Of a stretch of DNA of 64,000 nt, positions 1-8,344 are shown piece by piece; positions within the stretch are counted from its first letter, which is position 1, and every line of letters starts with the position of its first letter. The notes under the pieces were generated by a model. The model worked only from the letters and a program-made list of their open reading frames with translations, ran no database searches and was not told the DNA's origin. The translations under genes were made by a program, and so were the position numbers. Location of the stretch: positions 248,001 through 312,000 of the forward strand of contig JBGAFI010000001.1 of assembly GCA_044227325.1 (NCBI GenBank), given 5' to 3'. This DNA is from PFJX01 sp044227325. GTDB lineage: Bacteria; Pseudomonadota; Gammaproteobacteria; Burkholderiales; Thiobacillaceae.

Positions 1-375
1 GAATTCCTGACCGCGCTGAAAGCTGCCGGCAAGCGCGTCGTGCTGGTCACCAACGCCCATCGCAAGAGCCTCAACCTGAAGATGGAGCGCACCGGCCTGG
101 CGGTGCATTTCGACGCCCTGCACGTTTCCCACGAATACGGCATCGCCAAGGAAGATCCGGCGTTCTGGGCCGCCTTGCGCCGGAGCGAACCCTACGATCC
201 TACGCGCACCCTGCTGGTGGACGACAGCCTGCCGGTGCTGCGTTCCGCGCGCGCGTTCGGCATCGCCCATCTGTGCGCGATCCATCGTCCGGACACCCGT
301 CTGCCAGAAAAGGATGTGGGCGAGTTCGGCGCCATCCGCCGTTTCGCCGAAATCATGCCGGAGCCGTCGGCATGA
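1..375 (+). CDS. yrfG: HAD-family GMP/IMP nucleotidase, 3' part
   Basis: This is the C-terminal part of a haloacid dehalogenase-fold phosphatase whose start lies before the window; the frame is open from base 1. Visible HAD motifs are VTNAH (motif II, Ser/Thr-type position), the motif III lysine in GIAKEDPAFW, and the motif IV acidic pair in LLVDDSLPVLRSA. The spacing and the flanking words resemble YrfG, which dephosphorylates purine nucleotides such as GMP and IMP in the cytoplasm. The nucleophile-bearing motif I is outside the window, so activity cannot be judged. The stop codon overlaps the ATG of the next gene (ATGA), which suggests cotranscription. Another HAD phosphatase of the same subfamily is the alternative. 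Confidence 0.8.
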   Translation, partial: EFLTALKAAGKRVVLVTNAHRKSLNLKMERTGLAVHFDALHVSHEYGIAKEDPAFWAALRRSEPYDPTRTLLVDDSLPVLRSARAFGIAHLCAIHRPDTRLPEKDVGEFGAIRRFAEIMPEPSA

Positions 376-1058
376 GCCTGTCCCGGAGCGATTTCGAGGC
401 GGTGCGTCGCATCTACCTGTTTTCCGGCATGGGCGACGAGGAATTCCTGGAGATCATGGCCCATGCCAGTTCGGTCACGCTGGCGCCGGGCCAATTGCTG
501 TTCAGCCAGGGCGATCCCGCCCATGCCTTCTTCTGGGTGGCGGAAGGCGTCGTGCGCTTGTTCCGCGCCTCGCCCCAGGGCGACGAAAAAGTCATCGAGC
601 TGGCCGGCGTCAACCGGCTGTTCGCCGAGGCGACCCTGTTCATGGGCGGGCGCTATCCGATCAACGCCGTGGCCCAGGTTCCCAGCCGGCTGGTGGCCTT
701 CGACAGCCGCGCGTTCAAGGAATGGATGGCGCGCGACACGGAGCGCTGTTTCCGCCTGATGGCGGGCATGAGCGCCCGTCTGCACAAGCTGGTCAACGAG
801 ATCGACCGCTTGACCCTCATGAAGGGCGCCGACCGCCTGCTGCAATACCTGCTGGACCACTCGGACCCGGACGAGACCGGCCGTCAGCGCGTGGAATGGG
901 AGGCGCCCAAGCAGGTCATCGCCTCCCGCATCGGCGTCAAGCCGGAAACCCTGTCGCGTCTGCTGCACAAGCTGACCGACCAGGGGTTCATCGAACTGCA
1001 AGGCCAGGTGCTCTATATCCGCGACGCGGAACAATTGCGTCAGGCGGAGATCGAGTAA
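372..1058 (+). CDS. Crp/Fnr-family transcriptional regulator
   Basis: A 228-residue DNA-binding regulator with an N-terminal cyclic-nucleotide-binding-type beta barrel (about residues 10-120, with the typical APGQLLFSQGD start) and a C-terminal winged helix (about 150-225) whose recognition region reads IGVKPETLSRLLHKL. There is no N-terminal cysteine group like that of FNR, so an oxygen-sensing Fe-S cluster is unlikely; a DNR-like or other ligand-responsive member is more probable. The ATG at 372 is chosen because it overlaps the upstream stop and gives the standard family length. A second regulator of the same length lies at 16444. The regulon is not evident from the neighbours. Confidence 0.88.
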   Translation: MSLSRSDFEAVRRIYLFSGMGDEEFLEIMAHASSVTLAPGQLLFSQGDPAHAFFWVAEGVVRLFRASPQGDEKVIELAGVNRLFAEATLFMGGRYPINAVAQVPSRLVAFDSRAFKEWMARDTERCFRLMAGMSARLHKLVNEIDRLTLMKGADRLLQYLLDHSDPDETGRQRVEWEAPKQVIASRIGVKPETLSRLLHKLTDQGFIELQGQVLYIRDAEQLRQAEIE

Positions 1059-1095
1059 CCCACTCGGCAGACCCCGCCGAGCAGACCCGCTCCGG

Positions 1096-1464
1096 TCAGC
1101 CCAGGATCAACGCCGCCGCGACGCGCCGCCCCTCGGCGGCCAGAATGTTGTAGGTGCGGCAGGCGGCGGCGGTGTCCATGACTTCCACGCCGATACGCGC
1201 CTTCAACAGCGCGGAATAAAGACCGGGGGCGGGGAAGCGCAGGCGCGCGCCGGAACCCAGCAGCACGATCTCCGGCGCCCGGATCGCGAGGGCGTCGAAG
1301 TGGATCGCGGCCAGGTTCTCGAAGCTTTCCGCCCAGCCCGCGACCAGCTCGTCGGGCAAGACGATCAGGCTCGTTTCGTGGCGGATGCCGTTCACCAGAA
1401 TATGGCCGGGCCCGTGGCCGGTGATCTGGTTGATGCCGGAAACTTGGGAAAGATGCAGTTTCAT
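1096..1464 (-). CDS. Mth938-like domain protein (DUF498)
   Basis: A 122-residue cytoplasmic protein with the small Mth938-like fold. Recognisable words are the central APEIVLLGSGARLRFP strand-loop and the C-terminal GVEVMDTAAACRTYNILAAE, which are typical of this family (human AAMDC and bacterial XCC1710 relatives). The biochemical role of the family is not settled; in proteobacteria it often sits near genes of protein export or metabolism. It is divergent from alaC with about 100 bp between the two starts, which must hold both promoters. It is convergent with the Crp/Fnr gene and I see no strong terminator between them. Confidence 0.8.
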   Translation of the reverse strand: MKLHLSQVSGINQITGHGPGHILVNGIRHETSLIVLPDELVAGWAESFENLAAIHFDALAIRAPEIVLLGSGARLRFPAPGLYSALLKARIGVEVMDTAAACRTYNILAAEGRRVAAALILG

Positions 1465-1564
1465 GGGAGTTCAGCGGGATATATCGGCAATCCGGACCGC
1501 GTTGGATTGCCCGTCAATTGGGCACTCGGGTAAGATTACCCGCTTTTACAGCGCCCCGTCAGAG

Positions 1565-2752
1565 ATGGAAGAATTTCCTAGAATCAAACGACTGCCGCCT
1601 TACGTCTTCAACATCACCGGCGACCTGAAGATGGCCGCCCGGCGGCGGGGCGAGGACATCATCGACTTCGGCATGGGCAATCCGGACCAGCCCACACCGT
1701 CCCATATCGTCGAGAAGATGGTCGAGACCGCCCGGCGCGGCGACACCCACCGCTATTCGGTGTCCAAGGGCATTCCGCGCCTGCGCAAGGCCATCAGCAA
1801 CTGGTACAAGACCCGTTATGACGTGGACATCGATCCGGAAAAGGAAGCCATCGTCACCATCGGTTCCAAGGAGGGCATCGCCCACCTGGCCCTGGCGACC
1901 CTGGACCGGGGCGACATCGTGCTGGTGCCCAACCCCAGCTACCCGATCCACATCTACGGCCCGGTGATCGCCGGCGCGGACATCCGCCACCTGCCCATGG
2001 TGCCCGGGGTGAATTTCTTCGAGGAAATGGAGAAGGCCATCAAGGACTTCTGGCCGAAGCCGAAGATGCTCATCCTCAACTTCCCCAGCAACCCCACCAC
2101 CCAGTGCGTGGAACTCGAGTTCTTCGAGAAGGTGGTGGCCATGGCGAAGGAGTACGGCATTTTCGTGGTGCACGACATCGCCTACGCGGACATCGTCTTC
2201 GACGGCTACAAGGCGCCCTCGATCATGCAGGTGCCCGGCGCGAAGGACGTGGCGGTGGAATTCTTCACCCTGTCCAAGAGCTACAACATGCCTGGCTGGC
2301 GAGTGGGCTTCATGGTCGGCAACCAGCGCCTGTGCGCGGCCCTGGCGCGCATCAAGAGCTACCATGACTACGGCACCTTCACCCCCATCCAGGTCGCGGC
2401 CATCGCCGCCCTGGAAGGCCCCCAGGAGTGCGTCGAGGAAATCCGCGTCATGTACCAGAAGCGGCGCGACGCCTTGGTCAAGGGCCTCAACGATGTGGGT
2501 TGGAACGTGCGGGCGCCCAAGGCGACCATGTTCCTGTGGACGCCGATTCCCGAACCCTACGCCCACATGAAATCCTTGGAGTTCTCCAAAAAGGTGCTGG
2601 CCGACGCCAAGGTCGCGGTCAGCCCCGGCGTCGGCTTCGGCGATTACGGCGACGACCACGTGCGCTTCGCGCTCATTGAAAACGAACATCGCACGCGACA
2701 GGCCATACGCGGCCTGCGCGACATGTTCCGGAAGGATGGATTGCTGAAATGA
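1565..2752 (+). CDS. alaC: Alanine transaminase AlaC-type aminotransferase
   Basis: A 395-residue PLP-dependent class I/II aminotransferase. The start at ATG 1565 gives the typical opening MEEFPRIKRLPPYVF of AlaC proteins; longer in-frame starts would add unrelated residues. The Schiff-base lysine is K238 in LSKSYNMPGWRVGF, and the N-terminal DFGMGNPDQPTP and central NFPSNPTT words are family signatures. AlaC transfers amino groups between pyruvate and glutamate/2-oxoglutarate. The stop overlaps the start of hom (ATGA), as in many betaproteobacteria where alaC, hom and thrC form one operon, so expression is tied to aspartate-family amino acid synthesis. Confidence 0.92.
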   Translation: MEEFPRIKRLPPYVFNITGDLKMAARRRGEDIIDFGMGNPDQPTPSHIVEKMVETARRGDTHRYSVSKGIPRLRKAISNWYKTRYDVDIDPEKEAIVTIGSKEGIAHLALATLDRGDIVLVPNPSYPIHIYGPVIAGADIRHLPMVPGVNFFEEMEKAIKDFWPKPKMLILNFPSNPTTQCVELEFFEKVVAMAKEYGIFVVHDIAYADIVFDGYKAPSIMQVPGAKDVAVEFFTLSKSYNMPGWRVGFMVGNQRLCAALARIKSYHDYGTFTPIQVAAIAALEGPQECVEEIRVMYQKRRDALVKGLNDVGWNVRAPKATMFLWTPIPEPYAHMKSLEFSKKVLADAKVAVSPGVGFGDYGDDHVRFALIENEHRTRQAIRGLRDMFRKDGLLK

Positions 2753-4065
2753 TGAAACCGATCAACGTAGGCCTGCTGGGCATCGGCACCGTCGGCGGCG
2801 GCACCTGGACCGTCCTCACGCGCAACGCCGAGGAGATCACCCGCCGTGCCGGCCGGCCCATCCGGATCAGCGCCGTGGCGGACCGCAACGTCGAGCGCGC
2901 GCGGGAACTGACCGGCGGCCAGGCGCGCGTCACCGACGATGCCTTCGCCCTGGTCAAGGATCCGGACATCGACATCGTCGTCGAGCTGATCGGCGGCTAT
3001 ACCGTGGCCAAGGAACTGGTCATGGCGGCGATCGAAAACGGCAAGCATGTGGTCACCGCCAACAAGGCCCTGCTCGCGGTGCACGGCAACGAGATTTTCG
3101 CCGCCGCCCAGAAGAAGGGCGTCATCGTCGCCTTCGAGGCCGCCGTCGCCGGCGGCATCCCCATCATCAAGGCCTTGCGCGAGGGCCTGTCCGCGAACCG
3201 CATCCAATGGATCGCCGGCATCATCAACGGCACCACCAACTTCATCCTGTCCGAGATGCGGGACAAGGGCCTGGCCTTCGCCGACGTGCTGAAGGAAGCC
3301 CAGCGCCTGGGCTACGCCGAGGCCGACCCCACCTTCGACATCGAGGGCGTGGATGCCGCCCACAAGGCGACGCTGATGTCCGCCATCGCCTTCGGCATCC
3401 CCATCCAGTTCGACAAGTGCCACATCGAGGGCATCTCCAAGCTGGAGGCCGCCGACATCCGCTACGCCGAGCAACTGGGTTACCGCATCAAATTGCTGGG
3501 CATCACCAAGCGGGTCGCCGGCGGCGTCGAGCTGCGCGTGCATCCCGCCCTGGTGCCCGCCAAGCGTCTCATCGCCAATGTGGAAGGCGCCATGAACGCG
3601 GTCCTGGTCTGGGGCGACGCGGTCGGCGCCACCCTCTACTACGGCAAGGGCGCCGGCGCCGAGCCCACCGCCAGCGCGGTCATCGCCGATCTGGTGGACG
3701 TCACCCGCCTGCATACCGCCGACCCGCTGCACCGGGTGCCCCATCTCGCCTTCCAGCCGGACCAGCTCACCGACCTGCCGGTGCTGCCCATGGACGAGGT
3801 GGAGACCGCCTATTACCTGCGCCTGCGCGCCCTGGACAAGCCCGGCGTGCTGGCCGACATCACCCGCATCCTGGCCGACCTGGAGATTTCCATCGACGCC
3901 ATGCTGCAGAAGGAGCCCGGCGAGGGCGAGGACCAGACCGACATCGTGCTGCTCACCCATGTGGCCAGGGAAAAGTCCGTCAATGCCGCCATCGCCAGGA
4001 TCGAGGCGCTGGACAGCATCGCCGGCAAGGTGACCCGCATCCGCCTGGAAGAACTGAAGGGCTGA
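2749..4065 (+). CDS. hom: Homoserine dehydrogenase
   Basis: A 438-residue enzyme reducing aspartate semialdehyde to homoserine, the branch step to threonine and methionine. It has an N-terminal Rossmann motif GLLGIGTVGGG (about residues 8-18), the catalytic-region words AANKALL-like TANKALL and NGTTNFILSEM, and a C-terminal ACT domain beginning near LRALDKPGVLADITRI, where threonine feedback is expected. This is the monofunctional three-domain form, not the aspartokinase fusion. It is translationally coupled to alaC by a 4-base overlap. A diguanylate cyclase gene separates it from thrC, which is unusual. Confidence 0.96.
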   Translation: MMKPINVGLLGIGTVGGGTWTVLTRNAEEITRRAGRPIRISAVADRNVERARELTGGQARVTDDAFALVKDPDIDIVVELIGGYTVAKELVMAAIENGKHVVTANKALLAVHGNEIFAAAQKKGVIVAFEAAVAGGIPIIKALREGLSANRIQWIAGIINGTTNFILSEMRDKGLAFADVLKEAQRLGYAEADPTFDIEGVDAAHKATLMSAIAFGIPIQFDKCHIEGISKLEAADIRYAEQLGYRIKLLGITKRVAGGVELRVHPALVPAKRLIANVEGAMNAVLVWGDAVGATLYYGKGAGAEPTASAVIADLVDVTRLHTADPLHRVPHLAFQPDQLTDLPVLPMDEVETAYYLRLRALDKPGVLADITRILADLEISIDAMLQKEPGEGEDQTDIVLLTHVAREKSVNAAIARIEALDSIAGKVTRIRLEELKG

Positions 4066-4177
4066 ACCGTTCCCGCGGATGCCGGCCAAGGCCGCGCCCG
4101 TTTCCCTTCACCTGGCGGGAGAACGTGCGCGGTGCTCCCGCATGGCCCTTTTGGCCTGCTTCCGATGAGGTGGATGG

Positions 4178-5467
4178 ATGAGCGATGAAGCCAGTAGTCA
4201 GTTGAGCGCCGAACGGGCCGGCCTGATCCGCCTGTTCGAGGCGAGCCAGGACAGCCTGCTCCGGATGGAGGGCTTCGCCAGCGACCCGGGACAGATCGCC
4301 GTCCGGCGCGAAGACGTGCTCGACTGCCTCGCCGCCGCGCTGGTCCGCGACGATTACGCGGCGTGCGACGACTGGATTGCACGCCTGTTCGGCGATGGCG
4401 TGCCTTTCATGATCATCGTCAGCGAGATCGCCAATTTCCGGGGGCTGCTCATCCGGTTCGCCGCGAACGAGAACGACATGGCGACGATCCACGAGGCCAT
4501 GGCTTTCTTCGACGACTTCAAGGACCGGTTGGCGGGTTTTTATCTGGCGCTTTTCCTGGGCAAGCTGGACGCGCGCAACCACGTCCGCCTGCGCCACATC
4601 GCCTCCCTGTCGGAAAAGAACCTTCTGGTCCATTTCGAAAGCCACCTGCGCTGGATGAAGCAACTGGTGCAGGCGGTCTCCGCCCGGGATACCGCGGTGA
4701 TGCCGGAAACCCACCACGAACTGTGCGAATTCGGCATCTGGCTGCACGGCAGCGGCAAAACCCTGATCCGCGATGAAAGCCACCACAGCCAGATCGAGAG
4801 CATCCACGCCGCCATGCATCACGTGGTCCGGGAAATCGAGGAGGTGATGGGACAAAAGCGCAACCACCACCTGCCTCTGCTTGCCCTGGTGAAGAAGGCG
4901 GAGAGCCATTCCATGGAACTGGGCAACGAGATTTCCATGCTGAACAACATGGTCATCATGAGCGTCTACAACAAGGATCCCTTGTCCGGCGCCCTGACCC
5001 GGCGCAACCTGGAGCGGGTCATGATCAACGAACTGGAGCTTTCCCGCGCCACGGAAACCCCGTTCTGCCTGGTCATGAGCGATCTCGACCACTTCAAGGT
5101 GATCAACGATACCCACGGCCATGTGGTGGGCGACAAGGCCATCGCCCATTTCGCCGGCGTGGTGCGCGCGTCGTTGCGCCAGGTGGACCTGCTGTTCCGG
5201 TATGGCGGCGAGGAATTCCTGATGATCCTGCCCTCCACCAACTACGAGCAGGGCCTGAGCCTGGCGGAACGGGTGCGGACGAACCTCAACAGCCGGCCCC
5301 TGCTGGTGGACGGCGCCGCGATTCCCCTGCACGCCAGTTTCGGGTTGATGGAAGTGCACGGTACCAGCATGTCCTACATCGACAGCGAACAGGTGCGGGA
5401 CATCATCCGGGAATGCGACCAGCGGCTTTACACTGCGAAACAACGCGGACGCGACCAGGTGGCCTGA
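4178..5467 (+). CDS. Diguanylate cyclase with zinc-binding CZB domain
   Basis: A 429-residue soluble protein. The C-terminal GGDEF domain (about 265-425) has the active-site signature GGEEF at 343-347 and an inhibitory I-site RQVD at 334-337, five residues upstream, so it should make c-di-GMP and be product-inhibited. Residues about 150-225 match the chemoreceptor zinc-binding domain: H156, C183 (in CEFGIWL), H210 and H214 fit the 3His-1Cys zinc site known from E. coli DgcZ. The first 150 residues are an additional helical domain that I do not recognise. No membrane segment is visible. It sits between hom and thrC, 112 bp after hom and followed by a terminator-like hairpin, so it is probably an insertion into the ancestral hom-thrC pair. 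Confidence 0.9.
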   Translation: MSDEASSQLSAERAGLIRLFEASQDSLLRMEGFASDPGQIAVRREDVLDCLAAALVRDDYAACDDWIARLFGDGVPFMIIVSEIANFRGLLIRFAANENDMATIHEAMAFFDDFKDRLAGFYLALFLGKLDARNHVRLRHIASLSEKNLLVHFESHLRWMKQLVQAVSARDTAVMPETHHELCEFGIWLHGSGKTLIRDESHHSQIESIHAAMHHVVREIEEVMGQKRNHHLPLLALVKKAESHSMELGNEISMLNNMVIMSVYNKDPLSGALTRRNLERVMINELELSRATETPFCLVMSDLDHFKVINDTHGHVVGDKAIAHFAGVVRASLRQVDLLFRYGGEEFLMILPSTNYEQGLSLAERVRTNLNSRPLLVDGAAIPLHASFGLMEVHGTSMSYIDSEQVRDIIRECDQRLYTAKQRGRDQVA

Positions 5468-5486
5468 CCGGCGGGCGTCCTTTTTT
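5447..5486 (+). terminator. Hairpin plus T-run at end of diguanylate cyclase gene
   Basis: GGACGC at 5447-5452 pairs with GCGTCC at 5475-5480 and is followed directly by six T residues (5481-5486). A shorter stem (CAGG/CCTG) can form inside. The structure overlaps the last codons of the cyclase and lies 26 bp before thrC, so it could end or attenuate transcription from hom/dgc before thrC. Confidence 0.55.
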
Positions 5487-5511
5487 CCGTATCCATTCAA
5501 GAGCGAACACC

Positions 5512-6954
5512 ATGAAGTACGTATCCACCCGGGGCCAATCCCCCGCCCTCCGCTTCTCCCAAATCCTTCTCGGCGGCCTGGCGCCGGACGGCGGCCTGTA
5601 CCTGCCCGAGACCTACCCGCATTTCTCCGCCGCCGATCTGGCCGCCATGCGCAACATGGACTACCGGCAACTGGCCTTCGCCATCCTGGTCCGGCTCGCC
5701 GACGACATTCCGGCCGCCGATCTGAAGGCCCTGGTGGACAAGACCTACACGCGCGAAGCCTACAGTCACGGCCGGCCGGATTCGGATTTCAGCCAGATCA
5801 CGCCGCTGCGCAAGCTCGAAGACGGCCTGTTCATCCTGGAACTGTCCAACGGACCGACCCTGGCCTTCAAGGACATGGCCATGCAGCTCCTGGGCAACCT
5901 GTTCGAATACGCCCTGGACAAGGCCGGCCAGGACATCAACATCCTCGGCGCCACCTCCGGCGACACCGGCTCCGCCGCCGAGTACGCCATGCGCGGCAAG
6001 CACAACGTGCGCGTGTTCATGCTGTCGCCGGCCCAGGGCATGACCCCCTTCCAACAGGCCCAGATGTACAGCCTGCAAGATCCCAACATCTTCAACATCG
6101 CCGTGCGCGGGGTGTTCGACGATTGCCAGGACATTGTTAAGAATGTTTCCAATGACCTTGAATTCAAAAAGAAATACAGGATCGGCGCGGTCAATTCCAT
6201 CAACTGGGGCCGCATCGCCGCCCAGGTGATCTATTACTTCAAGGCCTACTTCGCCGCGACGCAAAACGAGAGCCAGCAGGTTAGCTTCTGTGTGCCTTCC
6301 GGCAATTTCGGCAACGTGTGCGCCGGCCATATCGCCCGCATGATGGGCCTGCCGGTAGACAAGCTGGTGGTGGCCACCAACGAGAACGATGTGTTGGATG
6401 AGTTCTTCCGCACCGGCGTCTATCGGCCGCGCACCGCCGCCCAGACCCTGCACACCTCCAGTCCGTCCATGGATATCTCCAAGGCCTCCAATTTCGAGCG
6501 CTTCATCGCCGATCTGGCCGGCCGCGACTACGCCAAGGTGGCGGCGCTGTGGAAGGCGGTGGATACCGGCGCCAGCTTCGATCTCAACGCCGACGGCCTG
6601 TTCGCCAGGGTTCCCGAGTTTGGCTTCGTCTCCGGCAGCAGCAGCCATGCCGACCGGGTCGCCACCATCCGCCTGGCCTGGGAGCAGTACGCCACCATGA
6701 TCGACACCCACACCGCCGACGGCCTCAAGGTGGGCCTGGAACACCGGCAGCCCGGCATTCCCATGATCTGCCTGGAAACGGCGCTGCCCGCCAAGTTCGA
6801 GGACACCATCCGGGAAGCCCTGGGCATGCGTCCGGAGCGTCCCGCCGGACTGGAGAACCTGGAATCCCTGCCCCGGCGGGTGGAGACCATGGACCCGGAC
6901 ACCGCCGCGATCAAGGCCTTCATCGCGCGCCATGCGGACGACGCGCCGGCATGA
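5512..6954 (+). CDS. thrC: Threonine synthase
   Basis: A 480-residue PLP enzyme converting O-phosphohomoserine to threonine. The start at ATG 5512 gives MKYVSTRGQSPALRFSQ, the usual opening of the long gammaproteobacterial/fungal-type ThrC. The PLP lysine is K120 in PTLAFKDMAMQ, and GATSGDTGSAAEYA is the phosphate-binding loop of the cofactor. Length is normal for this class. It follows the diguanylate cyclase by 44 bp with a terminator-like hairpin between them, so it may have its own promoter or depend on read-through from alaC-hom. A small RNase gene begins 13 bp after its stop. Confidence 0.96.
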   Translation: MKYVSTRGQSPALRFSQILLGGLAPDGGLYLPETYPHFSAADLAAMRNMDYRQLAFAILVRLADDIPAADLKALVDKTYTREAYSHGRPDSDFSQITPLRKLEDGLFILELSNGPTLAFKDMAMQLLGNLFEYALDKAGQDINILGATSGDTGSAAEYAMRGKHNVRVFMLSPAQGMTPFQQAQMYSLQDPNIFNIAVRGVFDDCQDIVKNVSNDLEFKKKYRIGAVNSINWGRIAAQVIYYFKAYFAATQNESQQVSFCVPSGNFGNVCAGHIARMMGLPVDKLVVATNENDVLDEFFRTGVYRPRTAAQTLHTSSPSMDISKASNFERFIADLAGRDYAKVAALWKAVDTGASFDLNADGLFARVPEFGFVSGSSSHADRVATIRLAWEQYATMIDTHTADGLKVGLEHRQPGIPMICLETALPAKFEDTIREALGMRPERPAGLENLESLPRRVETMDPDTAAIKAFIARHADDAPA

Positions 6955-6967
6955 TGGACTTGCCGGC

Positions 6968-7363
6968 ATGAGCCTGTTGCGCAAACTCGCCCTGGTCCTG
7001 CTCGGGATCGCCCTGCTGGCTGGCCTGGGACAGGCCTTCTGGGATGGCGGAGCGGGCAATGGCCGCAACCAGGCGAATCGCGCCGCGAGCGGCGAAATCG
7101 GCCTGGCCCAACTGCCGCCGGAAGCCCGCCAGACGCTGATCCTGATCCGTGGCGGCGGTCCCTTCCCCTACAGCAAGGACGGCGCCATCTTCGCCAACCG
7201 GGAAGGCCTGTTGCCGCGCCAAAGCCGGGGCTACTATCGGGAATACACGGTGCCCACGCCGGGTTCTCGCGACCGGGGGGCGCGCCGCATCATCGGCGGC
7301 CGGGCCGGCGAATATTGGTACAGCGCCGACCATTACCGGTCGTTCCGGCGCATCCGGGAGTAG
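6968..7363 (+). CDS. Secreted barnase-like guanine-specific ribonuclease (N1/T1 family)
   Basis: A 131-residue protein with an N-terminal signal peptide (LALVLLGIALLAGLGQAF) and a C-terminal microbial RNase domain. The catalytic set expected from barnase is present: Glu in YYREYTV, Arg in RGARRIIGG and His in SADHYRSFRRIRE near the C-terminus. It should cleave single-stranded RNA after guanosine outside the cytoplasm. The start at 6968 is preferred because it begins directly before the signal peptide. It lies 13 bp downstream of thrC and 2 bp before a barstar-like inhibitor gene, a classic toxin-inhibitor pair. Whether it serves nutrient scavenging or competition cannot be read from the sequence. 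Confidence 0.88.
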   Translation: MSLLRKLALVLLGIALLAGLGQAFWDGGAGNGRNQANRAASGEIGLAQLPPEARQTLILIRGGGPFPYSKDGAIFANREGLLPRQSRGYYREYTVPTPGSRDRGARRIIGGRAGEYWYSADHYRSFRRIRE

Positions 7364-7365
7364 AC

Positions 7366-7749
7366 GTGGCGATCCTGCAAGACATCCTTACCGAACCGGC
7401 CCTGAACGGTGTCTACCACCTCGCGGCGCCGGTGGAACTCGTTCCGGTCCTGGATGGCCGCACCCTCGCCGACAAGAGCAGCCTGCTGGTCGCCATCGGC
7501 CACGCCCTGGATTTTCCCGATTACTACGGCGCGAACTGGGATGCCCTGGAGGAATGTCTGGGCGACCTGGCCTGGCGCAACGGGCCGGTCTGGCTGGTCA
7601 TCCACCATGCCGACGCGATTCCGGAAGAACAGCGGACCCCGCTCATCGATATCTTCTTCGAGGCCGCCTGCCATTGGGCGCGGCTGGGGCGGGTGTTCAG
7701 CCTGTTCCTGACCGGGCTGGAACAGCGGGGCTTGCCCGAGGCAGCCTGA
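7366..7749 (+). CDS. Barstar-family ribonuclease inhibitor
   Basis: A 127-residue cytoplasmic protein, GTG start at 7366, two bases after the RNase stop. The barstar hallmark PDYYGANWDALEECLGDL (helix and loop that plug the RNase active site) is clear, with the flanking strand words VWLVIHHAD and FEAACHWARLG. It should protect the cell from the RNase encoded just upstream before that enzyme is exported. No signal peptide is present, which fits an immunity role in the cytoplasm. An ATG start would lie too far inside, so GTG is preferred. Confidence 0.88.
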   Translation: MAILQDILTEPALNGVYHLAAPVELVPVLDGRTLADKSSLLVAIGHALDFPDYYGANWDALEECLGDLAWRNGPVWLVIHHADAIPEEQRTPLIDIFFEAACHWARLGRVFSLFLTGLEQRGLPEAA

Positions 7750-7844
7750 GGCCACATCAGGCCGACGAACGCCGACTAATACCGACTAAAGCCGCCATTG
7801 GCCACATCCGGCTTCCGTCCCGATCTTCCCTGCCTCCGCCACAC

Positions 7845-8144
7845 TCAGCAATATCCAGGTTCCACCCCGATGAAGCAGGCGGCGACCTCGCCGTTGCCTT
7901 TGCGCACGATACGGATCGGCAGCCACTGGCCGGCGGGCGCATCCTCCAGCACGACATCCAGGTGCTTGCCCGGGCGCAGTTCATCGTCGGAATAGTCCTC
8001 ATGGATGCGCATCAGCACGCCGTGTTCGCTCATGTCCACGGTGGTCCCGCTGGCGACCAGCATGCCGTAGGCATAGACGTGAAGACCCACGCTCATGGGA
8101 ATGCGGTGGCTCATGCGACGTTCCAGTCCAAGTCGTCGGGGCAT
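7845..8144 (-). CDS. PilZ domain protein, putative c-di-GMP receptor
   Basis: A 99-residue single PilZ domain. The two c-di-GMP contact motifs are visible: an arginine cluster ERRMSHR near residues 8-14 and a (D/N)xSxxG motif, DMSEHG, about 25 residues further on. A strong Shine-Dalgarno (GGAGGAG in the minus strand) lies just before the ATG. The protein would bind c-di-GMP and transmit the signal to an unknown partner. The diguanylate cyclase at 4178 is a possible source of the ligand, but there is no operon link. It is convergent with the barstar gene. Confidence 0.87.
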   Translation of the reverse strand: MPRRLGLERRMSHRIPMSVGLHVYAYGMLVASGTTVDMSEHGVLMRIHEDYSDDELRPGKHLDVVLEDAPAGQWLPIRIVRKGNGEVAACFIGVEPGYC

Positions 8145-8344
8145 GCTGCTCCTCCAAATATGATTGGTTTTGCGCCCGCCCCGGGCGGCGAAGACGATCT
8201 TCGCGCCGGTTACGAGCGCGCCTTGCGCCGATTTCCGGAATTCGGATGCACAGGTGGTTTATTTATAGCAGGGCGGGGTGGCGCGGTTTCCAACCGCCGC
8301 ATGTCGATGCGTGTCCGCCATGGGAAAACGCCGGATTTGCCCGT

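Noticed and set aside
4066..4177. Possible riboswitch or leader-peptide attenuator before the diguanylate cyclase or thrC
   Set aside because: No threonine-rich leader peptide and no known riboswitch core was recognised; only the hairpin at 5447-5486 is supported.
7750..7844. CCGAC units repeated at about 10-base intervals and two GGCCACATC words near 7750-7810
   Set aside because: Too short and too few to call a repeat family; expected now and then in GC-rich spacer DNA.
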